Of a stretch of 9,323 nt of DNA, positions 1 to 4,419 are shown piece after piece (within the stretch, counting starts at the first letter, position 1; every line of letters starts with the position of its first letter). The stretch is from assembly GCA_020853255.1 (NCBI GenBank), contig JADYZI010000301.1:1-9323 (forward strand), given 5' to 3'. The notes beneath the pieces were generated by a model that saw nothing but the letters and a program-made list of their open reading frames with translations, was not told the origin of the DNA and ran no database searches. Position numbers and translations under genes: made by a program. The DNA comes from Acidobacteriota bacterium (GTDB taxonomy: Bacteria > Acidobacteriota > Blastocatellia > Pyrinomonadales > Pyrinomonadaceae).

Positions 1-367
1 ACGATGGAAATCGGTAGAAAAACAATCTTTAGCGCCGGCCTGGTCCGCTGTCACTCGGCCGGGGCAGGCCCTGTACCGGTTGCGGCTCATGGCCTACATT
101 TAAGATAGTAGCAAGATTCCGGAATTTGAGCAACAAGTTTTTGCACTTGCAAATAATGTTATTCTTAACTGGAATTCCCGCCCCCAATGGGTATATAATT
201 CAATCAGTTGCGGCAAAGCATTATTTAGTAACGATCGGGTGAAAAATCGTTTCAAGTTTTGGAACAAAGGCCCGATTGCAGATTTGATTTATATATCGAA
301 GCGAATGTGTTTTCTCACACGCTGGAAGGATGTTGACCGGGAGACGGCTCAGGTCTCAGGTAAAATA
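1..367. other. Left-edge non-coding stretch, no defensible gene
   Basis: I see no gene here that I would defend. Two plus-strand frames stay open from the window edge to stops near 103 and 108, and a minus-strand frame is open from about 90 to the edge. All are about 30 codons, and none gives a recognisable peptide, so one could be the end of a gene outside the window. Bases 30-95 are GC-rich with repeated GGCC tetramers. Bases 105-240 turn AT-rich and promoter-like. The rest, up to 367, can be read as a weak upstream extension of the next gene from a GTG at 239, but that segment lacks a ribosome-binding site and any family feature. Confidence 0.5.
140..199 (+). promoter_or_regulatory. Candidate promoter/operator for the ZAS protein gene
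   Basis: A perfect TATAAT hexamer lies at 194-199 in an AT-rich stretch, but no good -35 box sits 16-18 bp upstream of it. Two overlapping dyads precede it: TTTGCA-CT-TGCAAA at 140-153 and AATAA-TG-TTATT at 152-163. Together they make a 24-bp block of operator-like symmetry. A start near 206 would give a leader of about 160 nt to the ATG at 368. This is motif reading only. Confidence 0.25.
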
Positions 368-664
368 ATGGCCAATTTCTGTAAAAACGAAGACTGTCCC
401 ACTTCCGAAGACCTGCTCGCCTTCCAGACCGGCGATATGCCTGTCGCCGAAGGCATTACTATCCGCCGCCACCTCGCCGCGTGCGAGTTCTGCACGGCCG
501 AGGTCGAGTTCTATGAAACCTATCCGGAATCCGGCAGCGCGGATGAACAGCCCGAGGCCGACTCAATGCCAACCCCACTCTTCGAACTAGCCGAAGCCTT
601 GCTCATCAAAAAACGCGACGACGCGTTCTTTGACGGGCTCATGGACAAGGAATATTGGAACTAA
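368..664 (+). CDS. Small zinc anti-sigma-like (ZAS motif) protein
   Basis: This 98-residue soluble protein probably binds zinc and may act as an anti-sigma factor or a related regulator. From the ATG at 368 it carries C10-x24-H35-x3-C39-x2-C42, very close to the spacing of the zinc anti-sigma (ZAS) motif of the RsrA/zf-HC2 families; a second early cysteine is C5. An acidic linker (about residues 50-66) leads to a short predicted helix, PLFELAEALLIKK. There is no membrane segment, unlike many ZAS proteins. I chose the ATG at 368 because CAGG lies seven bases upstream and the family-like sequence begins there. A GTG at 239 would add 43 residues of unremarkable sequence. No sigma factor gene lies beside it in the window. 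It is the only intact plus-strand gene here. The ZAS fold is fairly secure; the anti-sigma function is inference. Confidence 0.7.
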   Translation: MANFCKNEDCPTSEDLLAFQTGDMPVAEGITIRRHLAACEFCTAEVEFYETYPESGSADEQPEADSMPTPLFELAEALLIKKRDDAFFDGLMDKEYWN

Positions 665-689
665 CGAAAAATTTTCGGCCATCGGCGAT

Positions 690-784
690 AGCTAAAGTTG
701 GCGCCGCCTCTTCTATACACTCAAGGAAGTTTCAGTCGTGTCCCTTGTCTCGGCACAGTCCGTAGGCTAGTCAGGACTTTAGCT
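690..784. repeat. Long-range inverted repeat with T-tract between convergent genes
   Basis: AGCTAAAGT (690-698) and ACTTTAGCT (776-784) are perfect 9-bp inverted copies, and the right copy runs into TTTTTAT on the plus strand. A second, shorter pair, AGTCC (757-761) and GGACT (774-778), shares bases with the outer arm, so the two pairings exclude each other. The spot lies between the ends of two convergent genes. A terminator for the plus-strand gene is the simplest reading, with the small hairpin plus T-run as the active form. The loop of about 12 bases and 5-bp stem make it weak. Confidence 0.3.
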
Positions 785-794
785 TTTTATGCTG

Positions 795-2066
795 TCACTT
801 CTTGACGGCCGTCGTAACCGCTCGACGATTAGGCAGGAACTCATGGAACGTACCGCCTCCTCTAGGCACAAAAGCCGTTCGGATTACCCCGGCAGTGCGT
901 GTGGGTTCTTTCAGTACCGCAGTGGTGGCTGCCCAAACGGTGCGCCCTAGTTCGTTAGCGAGCTCCTGCGCGGGTCCTCCTGTAACTCCCACGCTACATG
1001 AAAAGAGGCGGATCTTATCGCCAGGCGCCAATTGTGGTCGGACAGCATTCGCAACGTCGCGAGCAGTCACGTCCCTAAACACTCTCGTTCCATTCGACAG
1101 CGTCTTCTCGAGCAAACGAAAGGAAAAAGAATTCCCATGTATGGCAACGTCGTAGAATCCCGATTCCGTGTGTGAATGAGCTAATGCAGTACGGCTTGCC
1201 GCCATGTCTTCCCCGGCAATTAGAGTTCTTCGGCCAAAATGGTGAACATGTGTTGGAAGTAGCTGCCCCGACGATCCCCCAATTCCAGACAAGGTGTGCG
1301 CCATCCATGTTTCCGCCGGCTTCGGGGGCCGTCGCGTCAGCGTTCGGAGGCCAGTCTTTCCAAGCGATATTGCGAGACCTAGCGCGGCTCGAACAAGGCT
1401 TACCGCTCCAGCTATTTCCAGTAAGGACACACTCGATATTGATTCATCCTTGTATGCTCCGACCTCGAAAGACATCACTTCGCCGTAGATATCCGTCAAC
1501 ACCGTATGTCTGGCAATAGTTTCGTCGCCGAAAACCTTGAGATCCGTCCGGCCATAGAACTCATTGGTACCCACGAAAAGTCGATAATTCTTAAGGATCT
1601 CAACACTTTTGATACCGGGTTTCGCCGATGGAGGTGGAGTGGTATTGTCGATGAGAAAATGTTTGTAGGCAATGTTCCCAAAATAAGCAATCACCAACCC
1701 GCTGTTATCAACCACTGGGGTCAATCGAGAATGCCAGTCCATCACCAAGCGGCTCCAAATAAGCTCCCACCGAGTGGCAAATGTTTCGAACTTTTGGTCT
1801 TTTTTTTCTTCAATGCGTACCGCCCTGAAGGGGTGCTGGTTCCCGACGTCCTCAAATGCGTCGTGAACGGCTAGTGGCTTTTGCGTCCTTCGCTTATCGT
1901 CGCGAAGAAGTGCAATAGCCTGATGGTCCGGAAGCCCCCGATACTTAGCACGGGCCTCCTTTAATTCACGGTCCGCGTCGCGTGCGAGTTCGACCCCGCC
2001 CGGCATACGGCCGCTCAGACGAAGAATATTAAACGTGCGATGATATTCGCTTGTATTAACCGTCAT
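795..2066 (-). CDS. Putative effector with C-terminal caspase-like (clan CD) cysteine peptidase domain
   Basis: This 423-residue protein has three visible parts. Residues 1-210 are a charged N-terminal region I cannot assign to a family. Residues 213-236 (VSLLEIAGAVSLVRAALGLA and on) form one hydrophobic helix, followed by a basic stretch ending RTLTRRPPKP. Residues 265-415 resemble the C-terminal domain often found on RHS and other polymorphic toxins. There a strand ends in His-Gly (here VAIHGN, H310), a later strand ends in Ser-Cys (here RLFSCSVG, C357), and then come GxAQELANELG, a W-A-x-T strand, and a closing FHEFLPN. H310 and C357 match the catalytic dyad of clan CD peptidases. The start is secure: AGGAGG lies five bases before the ATG and an in-frame TAG lies four codons upstream. 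There is no signal peptide. It is last of a likely three-gene set, behind a 223-bp gap. Peptidase-like domain: fairly likely. Toxin role: inference, with no immunity gene recognised. The fold could also be enzymatically inactive. Confidence 0.72.
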   Translation of the reverse strand: MTVNTSEYHRTFNILRLSGRMPGGVELARDADRELKEARAKYRGLPDHQAIALLRDDKRRTQKPLAVHDAFEDVGNQHPFRAVRIEEKKDQKFETFATRWELIWSRLVMDWHSRLTPVVDNSGLVIAYFGNIAYKHFLIDNTTPPPSAKPGIKSVEILKNYRLFVGTNEFYGRTDLKVFGDETIARHTVLTDIYGEVMSFEVGAYKDESISSVSLLEIAGAVSLVRAALGLAISLGKTGLRTLTRRPPKPAETWMAHTLSGIGGSSGQLLPTHVHHFGRRTLIAGEDMAASRTALAHSHTESGFYDVAIHGNSFSFRLLEKTLSNGTRVFRDVTARDVANAVRPQLAPGDKIRLFSCSVGVTGGPAQELANELGRTVWAATTAVLKEPTRTAGVIRTAFVPRGGGTFHEFLPNRRAVTTAVKK

Positions 2067-2289
2067 AGAGACCTCCTATCGATACCGCGAGAGCCGAAGC
2101 ATCAGGGCTGATTACGGGACTCACTGCCGCGACCCTAGTTCGGCTTCGTTTTCTGTTCTTTGATTTCTTTCTCTCCGCTAAACGACTTGAAGGTTCTTTA
2201 GATCGATGATCCGGCGCACTCGGCGAGCCGGTGCGGGCAGTTGTCGCTGTCCACGCGTCATCTATCTTGTTCGATCGCTAGCCGCTTGC
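2067..2289. other. 223-bp spacer with two hairpins inside the minus-strand unit
   Basis: This spacer separates the exported-protein gene from the peptidase-like gene and has no coding potential that I can see. It holds a compact hairpin at 2216-2234 (GCAC-t-CGG / CCG-GTGC, CGAG loop) about 55 bp after the upstream stop codon. It also holds a wider inverted repeat, AGCCGAA (2092-2098) / TTCGGCT (2139-2145), in the leader of the peptidase-like gene. Neither hairpin is followed by a T-run on the minus strand, so neither is a standard intrinsic terminator. The gap is large enough for the last gene to have its own promoter or a controlled leader. Confidence 0.35.
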
Positions 2290-3531
2290 CTACGGAACGT
2301 TAAATCCTGCCAGCGGATTCCCATAGAAAGCCTCGGTTTTCCACGCAGTTCGGTCCCACGGCCCGTCCTGATTGCCGAATACCAGCACCGGCACGATCAT
2401 ACGGTCGCTGCCTAACTTGTTTGTTGTTGCAATGCCGTTATCCACGAGTTTTCCTTTAGCATCGACCGCGAACTTGAGTGTGCGGATCAGATGGCCGTTG
2501 TGCATGATCTTCATTTCGTATGGCCCGGGATTTTCACTGAATAGGAACAATCGGCCGAACATTGTTTCGTTGCTGCTTCCGGTTTTGTTCCAGGGCATAA
2601 CGTTGGAGAACGTGCATTTCCAACGCGTCCACATAAATTGCCCTGCAGGCTCGGTAATATGCGTGGGGTTATTTTGAACTTCCGTCACCGAACAATTTGG
2701 CACACCGACTTCGCCACCGTTGTAGTAAGCCTTGCCAACCTCCTTACCACCGTAAAATAAATGAGGCACGGCAAATCCTGATGATTCGCCGCGTGTCCAG
2801 AAGGCGACGCTGAACTTCGGCGCGGCCCAACGCTCCGGGCGATCAAGCTCCCATTGAGTATCCGGTTCATAGAATAGATAACCGATCGGCAGGTTCCAGT
2901 CGTGATCTACGTAATAGACGAAGTGACTCGAGGTGTTAGGCGCGGTTTCGTTCGAACGAACTTTCGCAACCTTCATTTTCCCGCTAAACAAAACGGCGTC
3001 AGTCCCGGCCAACTCGTTTCGCATCCGGATGGTGAAATTGACCGCGCCGGTGTATATGCTGCCCTTTTCTTCGGGAATTTCTCGACCTCCGCATTCGGTT
3101 TTTAAACTAAATCCGGCCTGTGTCGATTCCGTCTTGCACTCCAGCTTTATCCACGGCCCGCTGCCGGGGATCTCGAACTCAACGTTAAGCAAACTGCCGC
3201 CCTCAATAGGCCCGTTAACGGCATATTTCATCTCCGGCACCCAACTCCAGATCGCAGCTTTGTTTCTGTATGAGTTAAGCGTGAAAGCCCTCACCTGAAC
3301 CGAGTCTTTGACGATCGTCGGCCGGTCATCGCTGCCTTTCATGGTCACCGACGATCTCGGTGGGTCTTTCTGCGGGGGGTTGGGATCTGAGGGAGTAGCC
3401 GGTGCCGGCAATTTCTCTGGTTTGATGACCGGCGGGACTTTTATCTTAATCGGAAATTGTGCCGCGGCCGTGTACGAACCGCTCAGTAGAATGGAGATGA
3501 GGACAAGTATTAGTGGCGTATTTTTAATCAT
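2290..3531 (-). CDS. Exported protein of unknown function, proline-rich linker
   Basis: I do not recognise the family of this 413-residue protein. Residues 1-24 are a clear Sec signal peptide: the basic start MIKN, a hydrophobic core LILVLISILLSG, and a likely cut after TAAA. The mature part begins QFPIKIKVPP and runs through a proline-rich linker to about residue 60. A body of about 350 residues follows, rich in aromatic residues and alternating hydrophobic positions, suggesting beta-structure. It has just four cysteines (C132, C147, C280, C306), enough for two disulfides in the periplasm or outside. No lipobox, catalytic motif or C-terminal sorting signal is visible. I chose the ATG at 3531 because GGGAG lies five bases upstream and the signal peptide starts there; an earlier in-frame start at 3573 would put 14 non-hydrophobic residues in front. 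It lies 42 bp after the 127-residue gene, so the two are very likely co-transcribed. Export is well supported; function is unknown. Confidence 0.8.
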   Translation of the reverse strand: MIKNTPLILVLISILLSGSYTAAAQFPIKIKVPPVIKPEKLPAPATPSDPNPPQKDPPRSSVTMKGSDDRPTIVKDSVQVRAFTLNSYRNKAAIWSWVPEMKYAVNGPIEGGSLLNVEFEIPGSGPWIKLECKTESTQAGFSLKTECGGREIPEEKGSIYTGAVNFTIRMRNELAGTDAVLFSGKMKVAKVRSNETAPNTSSHFVYYVDHDWNLPIGYLFYEPDTQWELDRPERWAAPKFSVAFWTRGESSGFAVPHLFYGGKEVGKAYYNGGEVGVPNCSVTEVQNNPTHITEPAGQFMWTRWKCTFSNVMPWNKTGSSNETMFGRLFLFSENPGPYEMKIMHNGHLIRTLKFAVDAKGKLVDNGIATTNKLGSDRMIVPVLVFGNQDGPWDRTAWKTEAFYGNPLAGFNVP

Positions 3532-3573
3532 GTAAACTCCCGTAGAGACCCTGATCAATCGGTGGATCGGCAA

Positions 3574-3957
3574 TTAGCCGAAGAACATATACGTTGCCTC
3601 GATCTTTATCTGCCCGTCTCGTGTTGGCTGTGATCTAAACAGCTTGCAGCGATAAAAGTTGAAGTGGAAACTGGCCCTGGAATTACTGTCCACGATCCTA
3701 AGTTCGAGCGCGAACTCTCCACGGTCAAAGAGCGGAGCAAAAAGCGACTTGGGCGCACCATTGCTGTCCGGCTTCCACGTGAAAATGACAGGAGCAGGCC
3801 TTTTTGCGTTTTTGAACATCGCGGCAGGTGAGCTTATCGCGCCGTTTGCGGAAAGTGTTTTCTCGCTGACCTCTTGTTGATTATTGGCGATCGACGTTAC
3901 CGTTATATTCCTGGTCATCGCGCCGTCGCCTGCTTGAGCGAACATCCAATATCTCAT
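3574..3957 (-). CDS. Hypothetical protein, 127 residues, first gene of the unit
   Basis: I do not recognise this small protein. It has no signal peptide, membrane segment or metal-binding cluster, and a single cysteine near its C-terminus (FYRCKLF). The second half alternates hydrophobic and polar residues (FALELRIVDS, ASFHFNFYRC, QIKIEATYMFFG), which suggests a beta-sandwich or tube-like small domain. The ending in a beta-strand plus -FG is reminiscent of small structural proteins, but that is not enough to name it. The start at 3957 is supported by AAAGGAGGG seven bases upstream, one of the strongest ribosome-binding sites in the window; an internal ATG at 3918 lacks one. The gene opens the minus-strand unit, followed after 42 bp by the exported protein. 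Upstream lie paired CGCTACAA boxes, then tandem 11-bp repeats, then the broken regulator. The gene itself is well supported; its role is unknown. Confidence 0.72.
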   Translation of the reverse strand: MRYWMFAQAGDGAMTRNITVTSIANNQQEVSEKTLSANGAISSPAAMFKNAKRPAPVIFTWKPDSNGAPKSLFAPLFDRGEFALELRIVDSNSRASFHFNFYRCKLFRSQPTRDGQIKIEATYMFFG

Positions 3958-4019
3958 CTCCTACCCTCCTTTAGGTCCTTCAAGTCCCGAATGAAAATAC
4001 CGTGTACCGAGTTGATTCA

Positions 4020-4057
4020 CGCTACAAACTTTTCACTCGTGGTTTCGACCGCTACAA
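4020..4057. repeat. Paired CGCTACAA boxes, 30 bp apart
   Basis: CGCTACAA occurs at 4020-4027 and again at 4050-4057, exactly 30 bp apart, close to three turns of the helix. Both lie in the leader of the 127-residue gene; on the coding strand they read TTGTAGCG. The distal copy is part of TATTGTAGCG, whose TATTGT (4054-4059) could serve as a -10 element. A paired regulator site is possible, but two 8-mers in one leader could arise by chance. Confidence 0.3.
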
Positions 4058-4079
4058 TAACCAAGTTTTGCCGGAAGAA

Positions 4080-4123
4080 TCCTTTGAAATCTCTATGAAA
4101 TTTCTAAGAAAACTGTAAGAGTG
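4080..4123 (+). promoter_or_regulatory. Four tandem 11-bp repeats, OmpR/PhoB-type binding array
   Basis: Four consecutive 11-mers run without a gap: TCCTTTGAAAT (4080), CTCTATGAAAT (4091), TTCTAAGAAAA (4102) and CTGTAAGAGTG (4113). The common pattern is roughly YYCTWWGAAAW; the fourth unit departs most. Direct repeats with an 11-bp period are what OmpR/PhoB-type winged-helix domains bind, as in the E. coli Pho box, because each monomer takes one helical turn. The array ends four bases before the first codon of the decayed winged-helix reading frame and lies about 120 bp upstream of the minus-strand 127-residue gene. It could therefore serve autoregulation, control of the divergent unit, or both. 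The repeats are plain to see; which protein binds them is inference. Confidence 0.5.
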
Positions 4124-4126
4124 TTC

Positions 4127-4407
4127 ATGTTGTTGGAACCAAAGAGCTTAGTGTCTGCCTAACAACCCGAAAGCACCCTGTCGACTTGTCAGGCTGATCG
4201 AAAATCAAGAGCATGTGGTCCAAGGAGATGAGTTGATAGAGACTCTGTGGCAGGATAGTTTCGTAACGGAAACGAATCTTGTGTTCACGGCAAGCCTTTC
4301 TCAGTCTTGCGGCAAACAATGCTGCGGCAACGCTCGAGCGAGTTCCTTTGGCCGGTGTGAAGCTGCCGATGGAATTGAATTTCACAATTCCAAACCAAAA
4401 GGCCTGA
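4127..4407 (+). pseudogene. Decayed OmpR/CadC-type winged-helix regulator (DNA-binding domain only)
   Basis: The plus strand preserves the winged-helix (Trans_reg_C) core, but across more than one frame. The main frame, about 4164-4300, reads NPKAPCRLVRLIENQEHVV, then QGDELIETLWQDSFVTETNL, then VFTASL. This follows the family pattern TPKAF..L..LVEN.G.VV.KDEL...LWPDSFVEE.NL..... including the eight residues between PKA and EN. After about 4303 the family-like ending (TLERVPLAGVKL, where intact genes have YIETVP.RGYRF) lies one frame over and stops at 4405-4407. The start is tentative: ATG at 4127 gives LLEPKSLVSA in a third frame before a TAA. The usual long sensor, TolB-like or TPR part is absent. 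The remnant lies between the acyl-CoA synthetase end and the divergent three-gene unit, with an 11-bp repeat array just upstream. Homology of the core is clear by eye; the exact lesions, or a sequencing error, are not settled. Confidence 0.65.
4371..4391. repeat. 21-bp inverted repeat downstream of the acyl-CoA synthetase
   Basis: GGAATTG (4371-4377) and CAATTCC (4385-4391) form a perfect 7-bp stem with a 7-base loop, 29 bp beyond the stop codon of the acyl-CoA synthetase in its direction of transcription. No T-run follows on the minus strand, so if it ends transcription it is a weak terminator. It also overlaps the 3' end of the winged-helix remnant. Confidence 0.3.
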
Positions 4408-4419
4408 ACTGGGGATCAT

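Noticed and set aside
1..108. Possible end of an upstream gene in one of two plus-strand frames, or start of a minus-strand gene
   Set aside because: Three frames are open over only about 30 codons and none is recognisable; there is no basis to choose.
239..367. 43-residue N-terminal extension of the ZAS protein from a GTG
   Set aside because: There is no ribosome-binding site and no family feature, while the ATG at 368 has a suitably placed CAGG and starts right before the zinc-ligand region.
3574..3957. Naming the 127-residue protein a phage tail-tube or Hcp-like subunit
   Set aside because: Only a vague beta-rich ending suggests it; no sheath, baseplate or spike gene is nearby.
4125..4385. 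Minus-strand open frame of 86 codons between the acyl-CoA synthetase and the 127-residue gene
   Set aside because: It starts with GTG, has no ribosome-binding site, and lies opposite the winged-helix remnant, whose family similarity on the plus strand explains the openness.
4371..4391. Calling the GGAATTG/CAATTCC hairpin a terminator of the acyl-CoA synthetase
   Set aside because: The stem is AT-rich and no T-run follows it on the minus strand; kept only as an inverted repeat.
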